In this document: piece after piece, positions 56,024 to 64,000 of the stretch
How the letters are laid out: each line of letters begins with the position of its first letter
Numbering within the stretch: the stretch's first letter is position 1
Assembly: GCF_947495625.1 (NCBI RefSeq)
Contig: NZ_CANLZW010000022.1
Span: 1-64,000, forward strand
From: an uncultured Cocleimonas sp.
Lineage (GTDB): Bacteria; Pseudomonadota; Gammaproteobacteria; Thiotrichales; Thiotrichaceae
DNA: 64,000 nucleotides
Reading direction: 5' to 3'
Program-made: the position numbers and the translations under genes
The notes under the pieces: generated by a model
Told to the model about the DNA's origin: nothing
Database searches by the model: none
Seen by the model: only the letters and a program-made list of their open reading frames with translations

Positions 56024-57130
56024 ATGCACATCGTACATGTAATAGAGCCAATGGAACATGGTGTTTTCATTTGGGTAGTAGATATGTCAAACCGTTTAGT
56101 AGAAGACGGTTATAAGGTAACGGTTCTACATTCTATACGTGAGCATACTCCTCCAAACTGGCGAGAAATGTTTGATCCGCGTGTGGAATTAATTCATGTG
56201 CAAATGAGCCGCTCAATTGACCCAGTGATGGATGTTAAAGCACTGATAGGCCTCACTAAAAATATCAAACGTATCAATCCGGATATTATTCATACGCATT
56301 CCTCTAAAGGTGGTTTTTTAGCCAGAGCTGCAGGATTTATGCTGAGAAAAAATAAGCGATTACTATACACTTCACATGCGATTCATTACCCCTTAATTGA
56401 ACAACCTATTAAGCGAAAACTGTATAAATACTTTGAGCATATTGGTTATTGGTTAGGTGGAACAATCGTGGCCTGTGGAAAAGAGGAATATGAAATTATT
56501 CGCAAAGACATAACCAATGGTAGTGGAAAGCGTTTAATCCGAATAAGCAACGGTATTGATACTGTTCAGTTAACACCTAAAGACTATTCTGTTAAAAACG
56601 AGAAGGTTAAGGTTGGAGTTGTAGGTCGAATTTCTTTACAAAAAGCACCATGGGTTTTTGCCGCTATTGCTGACAAAGTTAATAAGAAAAGAAACGATGT
56701 CGAATTTATCTGGATTGGTGGTGGAGAAAAAGATGATGTTGAGATGCTCAATAAAGCAGGTGTTGAAGTCACGGGTATGCTTGATAGAAGTGACGCATTA
56801 AAGTTGATTCCATCTCTGGATATTTACTTTCAGACTTCAGCCTATGAAGGGCTATCTCTAGCTTTACTAGAAGCGCAGGCTTCAGGTATTCCTGCAATAG
56901 TGACAAAGATCCCAGGCAATGATGAAGTGGTTCAACATGGTGTAACAGGTTATGTTGGAGAAGACGAAGAAGCTCTAATGACTCATCTGGAAGAATTAAT
57001 TGATTCACCAGAAAAAAGAGAAGAAATGGGACATAACTCAAAAGAACATACTGAAGAACATTTCTCTTTAACTGCGATGGCGGATCAATACAAAGCGGAA
57101 TACCAAAAAATGGTCGATGCTAATAGTTAA
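56024..57130 (+). CDS. GT4 family glycosyltransferase
   Basis: The 368-residue protein has a GT-B fold. The N-terminal half has HTHSSKGGFLARAAG and the C-terminal half VGVVGRISLQKAPWVF and the nucleotide-sugar motif SAYEGLSLALLEAQASGIPAI with its E-x7-E pair. It adds a sugar to a lipid-linked oligosaccharide or nascent polysaccharide. A purine-rich RBS (AAAGAGA) precedes it. Confidence 0.93.
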   Translation: MHIVHVIEPMEHGVFIWVVDMSNRLVEDGYKVTVLHSIREHTPPNWREMFDPRVELIHVQMSRSIDPVMDVKALIGLTKNIKRINPDIIHTHSSKGGFLARAAGFMLRKNKRLLYTSHAIHYPLIEQPIKRKLYKYFEHIGYWLGGTIVACGKEEYEIIRKDITNGSGKRLIRISNGIDTVQLTPKDYSVKNEKVKVGVVGRISLQKAPWVFAAIADKVNKKRNDVEFIWIGGGEKDDVEMLNKAGVEVTGMLDRSDALKLIPSLDIYFQTSAYEGLSLALLEAQASGIPAIVTKIPGNDEVVQHGVTGYVGEDEEALMTHLEELIDSPEKREEMGHNSKEHTEEHFSLTAMADQYKAEYQKMVDANS

Positions 57131-57202
57131 ATAAGAGCTTGGTTTAATAACCAAGAAAGCCTAGTTCGGTTAGAGATTCTAAAGAGATTTTACTAGCATA
57201 CT

Positions 57203-57250
57203 AAACAGACATAAAAAAACACCCGTATGGGTGTTTTTTTATGTCTGTTT
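57203..57250. terminator. Convergent bidirectional terminator
   Basis: A perfect 22-bp stem (57203-57224 with 57229-57250, loop GTAT) including ACACCC/GGGTGT and A/T runs. It ends both the GT4 gene and the deacetylase gene. Confidence 0.92.
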
Positions 57251-57266
57251 AGTTGCTTCTTTCGTC

Positions 57267-58187
57267 TTATGAAGAGAAAGAGGTTTTAGCAACGATATTG
57301 TCATGGCTTATTCCAGAATGATCGTGCTCAATATCATCTAAGTTACTCTTGGTATTCTGTGGAATAGAAGATGATGACTCGCTGTAATATTCTTGTTCAA
57401 AAGATGTAAATTCATAATCAGTGAACAATCTGTGTAGTTTCTTCTCAACTGTATTTCTGCCAACAAACTGAGAAAGTCTCCACTTTAAAGGTATGTGTTT
57501 ACCTTCGCCTTTAATTGCAGCAAGCTCTTCTGTATCAATTTCATAAGGATGCATATAGAACACAGCACGATCTTGATTCAGCTTTTTGCTTAAATGTTTG
57601 GTAAGGAAATAGGGTGTTACTCTGAAATACCCGCCGCCAAAAAACGGAAGTTTAGAATTTCCTATTTTCATATAACTTAAGTAATGTTCATTCAGATGAT
57701 ACTTGTTAAATATCTTCAAAGAATATTCTTTCTCAATCCCATATTTGATCACTTTCATTGGGAATAATGAAGAATCATATTTTAAACCATTCTCTGCAAG
57801 GGCTTCGCAATACCATTCGAAAAGATATTCACGAATGGAAAAATCAGGCGCACGAAAACCAATGACTTTCTTGCCAACAATGTCTTCAAGAAGCTTTACA
57901 GAATTGCCGACATCTTTCTTAACTTGCTTCGGTGAAAGGTTAAATATTGAATGGTGATGATAGCCATGAGAGGCTACTTCGTGTCCAGCATCTGCAATTC
58001 TTCGAATAAGATTAGGGTGTTTTTCGGCAACATTTCCTAAAATGAAAAATGTACCTTTTTGCTCGTATTCGTCGAGCAAATCTAATATGCGCGATGTGCT
58101 ATTCAGGACTCGATCAGATACAGGATTATTATTATCCAGTACCGACTGAGTCCAGTCTTCAACATCTATTGAGTAAATCATATTCAC
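57267..58187 (-). CDS. Polysaccharide deacetylase (NodB fold)
   Basis: The 306-residue protein has SIDVEDW with the catalytic and metal Asp pair, SHGYHHHSIF with metal His residues, and GFRAPDFSIREY. This group, often with a DUF3473-like C terminus (AVFYMHPYEID), occurs in exopolysaccharide loci and removes N-acetyl groups. No clear signal peptide is seen, so it may act in the cytoplasm on lipid-linked sugars. The tail of about 40 residues is Ser/Asp-rich. Confidence 0.9.
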   Translation of the reverse strand: MNMIYSIDVEDWTQSVLDNNNPVSDRVLNSTSRILDLLDEYEQKGTFFILGNVAEKHPNLIRRIADAGHEVASHGYHHHSIFNLSPKQVKKDVGNSVKLLEDIVGKKVIGFRAPDFSIREYLFEWYCEALAENGLKYDSSLFPMKVIKYGIEKEYSLKIFNKYHLNEHYLSYMKIGNSKLPFFGGGYFRVTPYFLTKHLSKKLNQDRAVFYMHPYEIDTEELAAIKGEGKHIPLKWRLSQFVGRNTVEKKLHRLFTDYEFTSFEQEYYSESSSSIPQNTKSNLDDIEHDHSGISHDNIVAKTSFSS

Positions 58188-58432
58188 TACCTAATTTTTA
58201 TTTTTAATGTGTACGTTTGCATGATAAACATATCTACAGTTGACTTGGTTTTAATCCACTTTAATGGTCTAGTATTGACGATGAAGTGCATTTCATTTGT
58301 TATTAAATGCAGATTGCTAATTATTTTATCAATTAGCTTAATCTCTAAATTAAGTGGAAATCTGTAGTACATATTGGTTAAGTATCCGTTTTTCTTTCGT
58401 TTTATCTACACATCATGTATTCTTCGCAGCTG

Positions 58433-58460
58433 TTGAAGAACTGGGTGTTATGGATAAAAT
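58433..58460 (+). promoter_or_regulatory. Putative promoter of tRNA-Pro
   Basis: TTGAAG (58433-58438) and TAAAAT (58455-58460) are spaced by 16 bp, about 58 bp before the tRNA. The gap 58188-58517 shows no gene otherwise. Confidence 0.45.
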
Positions 58461-58517
58461 ATTCTTAAAACCTAAGCTCATACATATCAAGACATGTATA
58501 GCTAATTGTTCATATAT

Positions 58518-58594
58518 CGGGGTGTAGCGCAGTCTGGTAGCGCACCACACTGGGGGTGTGGTGGTCGTCAGTTCGAATCTGGCCACCCCGACCA
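58518..58594 (+). tRNA. tRNA-Pro (anticodon GGG)
   Basis: The 77-nt cloverleaf has acceptor CGGGGTG/CACCCCG, D-stem GCGC/GCGC, anticodon stem CCACA/TGTGG with loop CTGGGGG (anticodon GGG), T-arm GTCAG-TTCGAAT-CTGGC and an encoded CCA. It reads CCC and CCU codons. The rpfE-like gene begins 16 bp later and may be in the same transcript. Confidence 0.97.
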
Positions 58595-58609
58595 ATTCTC
58601 ACGAGAAAT

Positions 58610-59725
58610 ATGTCTCCTAAACCTCAAATCCATCTTTCTATTCCCGCTTTATTTGAGCCCTTGGAATTGTGGAATAAAGATTTCAGATTTGAAGTAACTT
58701 CTAACTATCTCTCACTGCTTCTTACATCATTAGAGTTTGTCCACGTTCAAAAGGTTCATGGTCTATCTGCTTGTTTTTTTAGCAGTCTAGGGTTCAATGA
58801 CACTGAAATTCCCGCGGCGCATTATAGAGCTTTAGCTCATCGAAACAACCTTTTAGATGCAACATTAAATAATCAGAAAAATGCGATACTTTGCGCAGAT
58901 CCTGTGCATTTTGAAGTAGGTATGAGTGATGTCACACTCACTGAAATTATCTCTGACCTTAGTGAAGCTGAAGCTCAAGAGATATTAGATTTACTCAATC
59001 AGCATTTTCATCAGGATGGATTGCAGTTTTTTTATGGTAACAATCAGCACTGGTATGTCACTTTTCCAAAAAGTGAATCCATCAAAACTACGCCTTTAGA
59101 AGCAGTGTTAAATAAAAACATAGTAGGTTTACTTCCCGTTAGTGAACAAAGAAACTGGCAACAAATTCAAAATGAAATTCAAATGCTACTGCATAGCTCT
59201 GAACTGAATAATCAAAGAGAGATAGCAGGTTTGACTAGCTTAAATAGTTTATGGTTTTGGGGTGGGGGAAAGCCTGAGTCAATTAAATCAGACTATGAAA
59301 AAATATTCTCAAATGACGTTCCAGAAAATAATGAAATAAAAGGTGAAATGTTTGCCCAAGCTGCGAATTGTGATTGGCAAAAATTACCTCAAAATGGCAG
59401 AGAGCTTATAAACCAACTAAAAAATCAGGGGCAACGGACTGGCAAATTTTACATTTTGCTAGATCAACTTCAGCAGCCAGTTAGAGAAGAAAATCTAGAT
59501 GCTTATCAACGTGTGTTTACGCATATTGATGAGGATTACATAAAACCATTGATGCATGCATGGAAGAAGAATCAAATAGATTTAGTGATTGATGACGCTG
59601 ATGGAAGCCTGATTCGACCGCTTAAAACACCTGTCTGGAGTTTCTGGAAACAACCGCAACCACTTTCTAATATCGCAGCGAGAATTAATCAGCAAAAAAA
59701 CAAAGTTAGGATAAGATTAATATGA
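58610..59725 (+). CDS. RpfE-like protein, COG4255-type
   Basis: The ATG at 58610, just after the tRNA, gives 371 residues; the frame stays open into the tRNA but that part cannot be protein. It has PALFEPLELWNKDF, HYRALAHRNNLLD, CADPVHFEVGMSDVTL and SLWFWGGGKPE, which I associate with a conserved family annotated as RpfE or as a phosphoglycerate-mutase-like protein, found next to recJ in Xanthomonas and others. Its biochemical role is unknown. It overlaps recJ by ATGA. Confidence 0.8.
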   Translation: MSPKPQIHLSIPALFEPLELWNKDFRFEVTSNYLSLLLTSLEFVHVQKVHGLSACFFSSLGFNDTEIPAAHYRALAHRNNLLDATLNNQKNAILCADPVHFEVGMSDVTLTEIISDLSEAEAQEILDLLNQHFHQDGLQFFYGNNQHWYVTFPKSESIKTTPLEAVLNKNIVGLLPVSEQRNWQQIQNEIQMLLHSSELNNQREIAGLTSLNSLWFWGGGKPESIKSDYEKIFSNDVPENNEIKGEMFAQAANCDWQKLPQNGRELINQLKNQGQRTGKFYILLDQLQQPVREENLDAYQRVFTHIDEDYIKPLMHAWKKNQIDLVIDDADGSLIRPLKTPVWSFWKQPQPLSNIAARINQQKNKVRIRLI

Positions 59726-61482
59726 GGTTAGTACAACGTGAACACAGTGGCAATATCGGCAAAGATGATCAGCAGGCTGATTTACTTTCAAGGGTGCTAG
59801 CTAAACGAGGTATAAACTCAGAAAGTGAATTAAGTGTTGAGCTCAAACAGCTACATCCCATTTCATCGCTTTTAGGAATTGATCCCGCTGTTCAGATACT
59901 TGTAAATGCCTTTGAACAAAAACAGAATATTCTGATAGTAGGTGATTTTGATGCAGATGGTGCAACGGCTACTGCTGTTGCGGTAAAAGCTTTTAAGATT
60001 CTAGGTTATCCCGGTCAGGTTGATTATTTAGTGCCTAATCGGTTTGAATATGGTTACGGTTTAACGCCCGAAATTGTCAAAGATGCTCAACGCTTTTCTC
60101 CTGATATTATCATTACCGTGGATAACGGTATTTCAAGTATCGAAGGTGTCGCCGAAGCTAAAAAATATGGCAATAAAGTCATTATCACCGACCATCATTT
60201 ACCCGGTAAAAAAACGCCTGATGCAGAAGCCATTATTAACCCAAATCAAAAAGGTGATGATTTTCCATCAAAGAATCTGGCAGGTGTAGGCGTTATTTTT
60301 TACATGATGTTAGCGCTCAAAAAAGCGCTGACTGAACAGGGATACTTTATAAAAAATGATCACCTGAAGCCGGATTTGATTAACTTATTAGACCTAGTTG
60401 CTTTAGGTACGGTTGCTGATGTTGTTCCTTTAGATCAAAACAATAGAATTTTAGTGGAACAAGGCTTGCGTCGAATGAGGGGTGGTGTTGCTTGTGAAGG
60501 CATTCAGGCCTTATTCCGAATTGCCAAACGCAATATCCAAAGTGCGGTAAGCTCGGATTTAGGTTTTGCCTGTGGTCCAAGATTAAATGCTGCTGGTCGC
60601 TTAGACGACATGTCTTTAGGTATTGAATGTTTATTGAGTGAAGATGCTAATCATGCGATTGAAATAGCCGAAGCATTAGATGATTTAAATATTGAGCGGC
60701 GTGCGATAGAAGACGGTATGAAAGCAGAAGCCCTGGCCGCATTGGAAGAATTAAATCTGGATGAATTAAAAGGCAATATTCCTCCTGTAATCTGCCTTTA
60801 CAATCCATCGTGGCATCAAGGGGTGATTGGAATACTGGCTGCAAGAATTAGAGAAAAATACCATCGACCTACAGTGATTTTTGCTCCTGCCGATGAGCAT
60901 GATCCAGATAATAGCGACATCAAAGGCTCAGCCAGATCAATCCCTACCATTCACATTAGAGATACGTTTGATGAGGTCGCTTCTGGTAATCCGGGTTTGC
61001 TCGATAAGTTTGGTGGCCACGCAATGGCAGCAGGTCTGACACTCGATGTATCCAATTTAGAAGCATTCAAGAAAGCTATTTGTGACGTCGTTGCAAGGCA
61101 TGCAGATGATGAGACTTTCGAAGAAATTCATTACAGCGATGGTGAATTAGAGGCAGATGATTTTCAGTTAAAACATGCAGATCAGTTACGTTTTGCCGTG
61201 CCGTGGGGGCAACATTTTCCAGCCCCTGCGTTTGATAATAAATTCATCATTGTGAATAAACGTATACTCAAAGAAAAACATCTGAAGATGGTATTGAAAC
61301 CTATAAGTGTCGACTCAGATGGTGTCTTTAATCAAGGTCGAACCGTCGATGCCATAGCTTTTAATATTGATGTAAATAGCTGGCCGGTCGAAGGCGATGA
61401 AGTGCATTTATTGTACCGATTGGAAGTGAACGAGTTTAGAGAAACCTGTTCGTTGCAATTGATGGTTGAGAAACTTTTATAA
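59722..61482 (+). CDS. recJ: Single-strand-specific exonuclease RecJ
   Basis: The 586-residue enzyme (577 in E. coli) has the DHH-family motifs GDFDADG (74-80), VDNGIS (133-138) and TDHH (156-159), then GPRLNAAGRLDD and a DHHA1 region with FGGHAMAAGLTL. It degrades single-stranded DNA 5' to 3' in recombination and mismatch repair. It is coupled to the RpfE-like gene by a 4-bp overlap. Confidence 0.97.
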   Translation: MRLVQREHSGNIGKDDQQADLLSRVLAKRGINSESELSVELKQLHPISSLLGIDPAVQILVNAFEQKQNILIVGDFDADGATATAVAVKAFKILGYPGQVDYLVPNRFEYGYGLTPEIVKDAQRFSPDIIITVDNGISSIEGVAEAKKYGNKVIITDHHLPGKKTPDAEAIINPNQKGDDFPSKNLAGVGVIFYMMLALKKALTEQGYFIKNDHLKPDLINLLDLVALGTVADVVPLDQNNRILVEQGLRRMRGGVACEGIQALFRIAKRNIQSAVSSDLGFACGPRLNAAGRLDDMSLGIECLLSEDANHAIEIAEALDDLNIERRAIEDGMKAEALAALEELNLDELKGNIPPVICLYNPSWHQGVIGILAARIREKYHRPTVIFAPADEHDPDNSDIKGSARSIPTIHIRDTFDEVASGNPGLLDKFGGHAMAAGLTLDVSNLEAFKKAICDVVARHADDETFEEIHYSDGELEADDFQLKHADQLRFAVPWGQHFPAPAFDNKFIIVNKRILKEKHLKMVLKPISVDSDGVFNQGRTVDAIAFNIDVNSWPVEGDEVHLLYRLEVNEFRETCSLQLMVEKLL

Positions 61483-61497
61483 AAAGAAATGCGGTAG

Positions 61498-62091
61498 CTA
61501 AGCCAGCTTTTTAATTTCTTGTTCCAATAATTGAATAGCGCCCTCGGCATTTATATGAAAGTCATTAAATAAGACCTTTCCTTCTGGTGAGATCAGCACT
61601 GCCCATGGTGTACCGCCAGAGCGATAATCCATCATGGTTTTAGGATGTCCATGAGATTTTGGGTCTCCTGCATCATGCCCAAACACGATATCAAGGTCAT
61701 AACGCTTTTGAATTTCTCTCATTTTATTTGACGTGTTTACCGTATGGCCTTCGAAAGTGGTTTGAATCGCAATAGCGGTAAAGTGTTCACTATTTTTAAA
61801 TGCATCTGAAATCTTTTTTAACGTAGGAAAGCCGTGTGCATGGCATCCGGGGCACCATGATTGCCAAAACTCCATAAACACATATTTGCCCTGATGGTCA
61901 GCTAGTTTGAACGAGGTAGACTTTCCTGAGCCATCAATCCAGTCAGAAATCTCAAGCTCAGGCGCTAACTTTCCCGCAATACCATAGTCATGTTTTTTGG
62001 CGGCTAATGCAGTTGTTGGTAACAACATGGCGGCCGTACTAGCAGCGCCAGCTTTTAAAAGTTTTCTACGATTATGGCAAAAGTGTTTCAT
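61498..62091 (-). CDS. TlpA-like periplasmic thioredoxin with Tat-type signal
   Basis: The ATG at 62091 gives 197 residues; a TTG start eight codons earlier is possible. The signal has NRRKLLKAGAAS, a twin-arginine type, and an AlaLeuAla cleavage region. The thioredoxin-fold domain has WCPGC, GTPWAVLISPEGKV and FEGHTVNT. It may reduce disulfides or mature cytochromes in the periplasm. It is divergent from the octaheme cytochrome, which needs reduced heme-binding cysteines. Confidence 0.88.
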   Translation of the reverse strand: MKHFCHNRRKLLKAGAASTAAMLLPTTALAAKKHDYGIAGKLAPELEISDWIDGSGKSTSFKLADHQGKYVFMEFWQSWCPGCHAHGFPTLKKISDAFKNSEHFTAIAIQTTFEGHTVNTSNKMREIQKRYDLDIVFGHDAGDPKSHGHPKTMMDYRSGGTPWAVLISPEGKVLFNDFHINAEGAIQLLEQEIKKLA

Positions 62092-62200
62092 GGAGTGATC
62101 CCGTTCTATTATCAATTAGATACGGTTCTGTTTATTTTTGGGATGCAATTTTTAAAGATATGGTTTTATTGATCGCTAAACATTTCAAAAAATGACCTAA

Positions 62201-62213
62201 AAGTAGGGGGGTG
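62201..62213 (+). repeat. AAGTAGGGGGGTG dispersed repeat, copy 13
   Basis: Exact core preceded by AAAAAATGACCTA. It lies in the divergent gap between the thioredoxin and the octaheme cytochrome, so it is not at a gene end. Confidence 0.9.
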
Positions 62214-62366
62214 ACTTAAAATAAATGACTAGTTGTCACTGAGTAAAAGACTGATAACTAATAATATTAAGATATATTTTTTATTTTATTTTCAATTGCG
62301 TTATATCAAGGTAGTAAACAGTAACTTTTTATATGCTATACGGCCTCTATTCTGAGGTTAGGGCAG

Positions 62367-63989
62367 ATGAAATTTAAATATTCGATTGTATTTTTTATAG
62401 CGCTTTTTTTTGGTATTGCACAAGCAGAATCACCGCCTAAAGCAATTGTAAAAGCACCGAAACACACATCAACTTCTACAGCTGATCACAGTAAATTTGA
62501 AATCCTGCAACAGCAGTTTAAGTCTGGTCCAGAACTCACCGCAGCGTGTTTGACTTGTCATACCAAGGCCGCCCATCAGGTGAAACAATCTCTGCATTGG
62601 AAGTGGGAATTTGAACATCCCGAAACTGGTCAGATGCTGGGTAAGCGTCATGTCCTTAACTCTTTTTGTGGAAATGTGGCATCGAATGAGCCTCGCTGCA
62701 CCAGTTGTCATGTTGGTTATGACTGGAAAGATATGAATAAAGCACCTCCACCCGAAGATAACAAGGTGGATTGTGTCGTATGTCACGATACTACCGGCAC
62801 GTATTCCAAATGGCCAACAGGCGCAGGGCATCCTCTATACGAGCCTAAGGAAAGTAATGGTGTGATGCAGATGCCACCTGATTTAAGCAAGGTAGCTCAG
62901 AGTGTGGGTCTGCCAGAACGTGAAAATTGCGGTAGTTGTCACTTTTTTGGCGGTGGGGCAGACAATGTAAAACACGGTGATTTATCGACAGCATTATTAG
63001 CACCAGACAAACACGTAGATGTTCACATGGCAGCAGATGGTCTTAACTTTGCCTGTACTACTTGTCATATTTCTACAGAACATATGATTGAAGGAAGTCG
63101 ATATGCAGTCAATACACATGACGATGGCAACAAGAAACCAGGTGAACGCCGCGATGTAGCGACCTGTGAATCTTGTCATACAAATAAACCTCACCCAGAC
63201 AATTCACTAAAACACGTCAAATTAAATAATCATACCGAAAAAGTAGCATGTCAGACCTGTCATATTCCTGAGTTTGCGAAAGGCGGTGTCGCTACCAAAA
63301 CCTCATGGCGCTGGTCTGAGGCTGGCAAATTAAAAGACGGCAAGCCTTACAGTGAAGAAAATTACACTCAGGGTAATGGCAAACACCTGCATACCTATCT
63401 CTCAACCAAAGGCACGTTTGAATACGGTGAGAACGTTGTGCCGTATTACTCATGGTTTGATGGTCAGGTGCAATACACTTTGCAATCAGAAAAAATTGAC
63501 CCTACAAAAGTGGTTGATGTAAACAGAATTGAGGGTTCTGCGGCAGACCCCGATTCTCGTATCTGGCCGTTTAAGCGAATGTCTGGTTCCCAGGCCTATG
63601 ACAAAGTGAAGAATACCTTGGTGTTAAGCAATGTCTGGGGGCCAACCACAGATACTGCGTTCTGGACAAACTTTGACTGGGCTAAAGCTATACAGGCTGG
63701 GATGGATTCGGTCGGTGCAGACTATTCTGGTGAGTTTGGTTTTGTCGATACCTATATGTATTGGCCAATTACTCACATGGTTGCACCAAAAGATGAAGCT
63801 CTGGATTGTGCCAGCTGCCATGCAAAAGATGGACGCTTAGCCGATATCAAAGGTGTCTATATGCCAGGTCAAAGCAATAATGGAACATTAGACAAGTTGG
63901 GTATATTAGCCGTATTACTCACGCTACTAGGAGTAATTGGTCATGGGCTTATGCGCCTGGTTTTCAAAAAAGGAGGTAAACAGTCATGA
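62367..63989 (+). CDS. Octaheme c-type cytochrome, tetrathionate reductase (Otr) family
   Basis: The 540-residue protein has a signal peptide (cleavage about 20, AQA) and eight CxxCH motifs starting at residues 61, 111, 136, 188, 230, 267, 295 and 481. The region after the third heme, HDTTGTYSKWP, holds Lys148, which matches the lysine ligand of the active-site heme in Shewanella Otr. The family reduces tetrathionate, nitrite and hydroxylamine in vitro; its natural role is unsettled. A membrane helix (about 508-530) and a basic tail anchor it. It overlaps the next gene by 4 bp. Confidence 0.93.
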   Translation: MKFKYSIVFFIALFFGIAQAESPPKAIVKAPKHTSTSTADHSKFEILQQQFKSGPELTAACLTCHTKAAHQVKQSLHWKWEFEHPETGQMLGKRHVLNSFCGNVASNEPRCTSCHVGYDWKDMNKAPPPEDNKVDCVVCHDTTGTYSKWPTGAGHPLYEPKESNGVMQMPPDLSKVAQSVGLPERENCGSCHFFGGGADNVKHGDLSTALLAPDKHVDVHMAADGLNFACTTCHISTEHMIEGSRYAVNTHDDGNKKPGERRDVATCESCHTNKPHPDNSLKHVKLNNHTEKVACQTCHIPEFAKGGVATKTSWRWSEAGKLKDGKPYSEENYTQGNGKHLHTYLSTKGTFEYGENVVPYYSWFDGQVQYTLQSEKIDPTKVVDVNRIEGSAADPDSRIWPFKRMSGSQAYDKVKNTLVLSNVWGPTTDTAFWTNFDWAKAIQAGMDSVGADYSGEFGFVDTYMYWPITHMVAPKDEALDCASCHAKDGRLADIKGVYMPGQSNNGTLDKLGILAVLLTLLGVIGHGLMRLVFKKGGKQS

Positions 63990-64000
63990 GTACGCGTCGT
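63986..64000 (+). CDS. Partial gene coupled to the octaheme cytochrome
   Basis: ATG at 63986 overlaps the cytochrome stop (ATGA) and is preceded by AGGAGG. Only MSTRR is inside the window. The tight coupling suggests a redox partner, often a membrane cytochrome b in such loci, but this cannot be seen. Confidence 0.6.

Noticed and set aside
58556-58609. N-terminal extension of the RpfE-like gene into the tRNA
   Set aside because: The tRNA sequence is fully accounted for and cannot be coding.
1-64000. CRISPR arrays, prophage or insertion sequences
   Set aside because: No regular spaced direct repeats, transposase or phage genes were seen; the dispersed core is not arrayed.

Overview
The window is a chromosomal segment from an AT-rich gammaproteobacterium. 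The evidence is the str-S10-spc-alpha ribosomal gene order, the yoaA-tsaB pair, EF-P with EpmA and EpmB, the EF-P paralogue EfpL (YeiP), Kbp, PBP1b with a UB2H region, and an RpfE-like gene next to recJ. An octaheme tetrathionate reductase-type cytochrome and a Tat-dependent TRAP transporter point to a respiring, possibly sulfur-active, aquatic organism. I cannot name the genus from sequence alone.

Layout: 1-13882 is the end of tuf followed by the S10, spc and alpha ribosomal operons with secY and rpoA, closed by a terminator. An unusual promoter-plus-terminator unit lies between rpsJ and rplC. 13881-16079 holds a broken small gene, a membrane protein, bioB and rpsT. 16106-25000 is a set of small loci: aldo/keto reductase, an XRE/MmyB-type regulator with a palindromic operator, an Ig-like lipoprotein, efpL, lrp/leuA, a DUF937-like protein, kbp and an NlpC/P60 lipoprotein. 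25388-33008 holds mrcB, then TPR lipoprotein-yoaA-tsaB, then a metallo-beta-lactamase-fold hydrolase. 33194-40639 is a TRAP transporter (dctP, dctQ and a dctM with a long coiled-coil tail) next to a Cache-domain histidine kinase and NarL-type regulator. 40954-44193 is yajC-secD-secF. 44272-47105 is the EF-P beta-lysylation module (epmA, efp, epmB); EpmB lacks one radical-SAM cysteine. 49018-58187 is a surface-polysaccharide locus: aminotransferase, priming transferase, 4,6-dehydratase, a degenerate PAS-EAL protein, a FemAB/CelD-like acyltransferase, a GT4 and a deacetylase. 58518-61482 is tRNA-Pro(GGG), an rpfE-like gene and recJ. 61498-64000 holds a TlpA-like thioredoxin and the octaheme cytochrome with the first codons of its partner.

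The most unusual feature is a dispersed short repeat with the 13-bp core AAGTAGGGGGGTG. I find 11 exact and 3 near-exact copies between 16.1 and 62.2 kb and none in the ribosomal cluster. Most are intergenic. Most have an A-run about 6-11 nt upstream of the core, usually followed by a GCC- or CCT-like triplet. Some form inverted pairs or hairpins at gene ends. One lies in frame inside tsaB and one supplies a ribosome binding site. The pattern resembles a DNA-uptake signal family or a terminator/regulatory element that I do not recognise. Two copies belong to a longer composite repeat.

Other points: a single Cys-to-Phe change in the EpmB cluster motif, a TRAP permease with a roughly 335-residue soluble extension, a FimX-like pseudo-enzyme inside the polysaccharide locus, a small gene apparently broken by one extra C, and identical -10 regions in front of rplC and rpsT.
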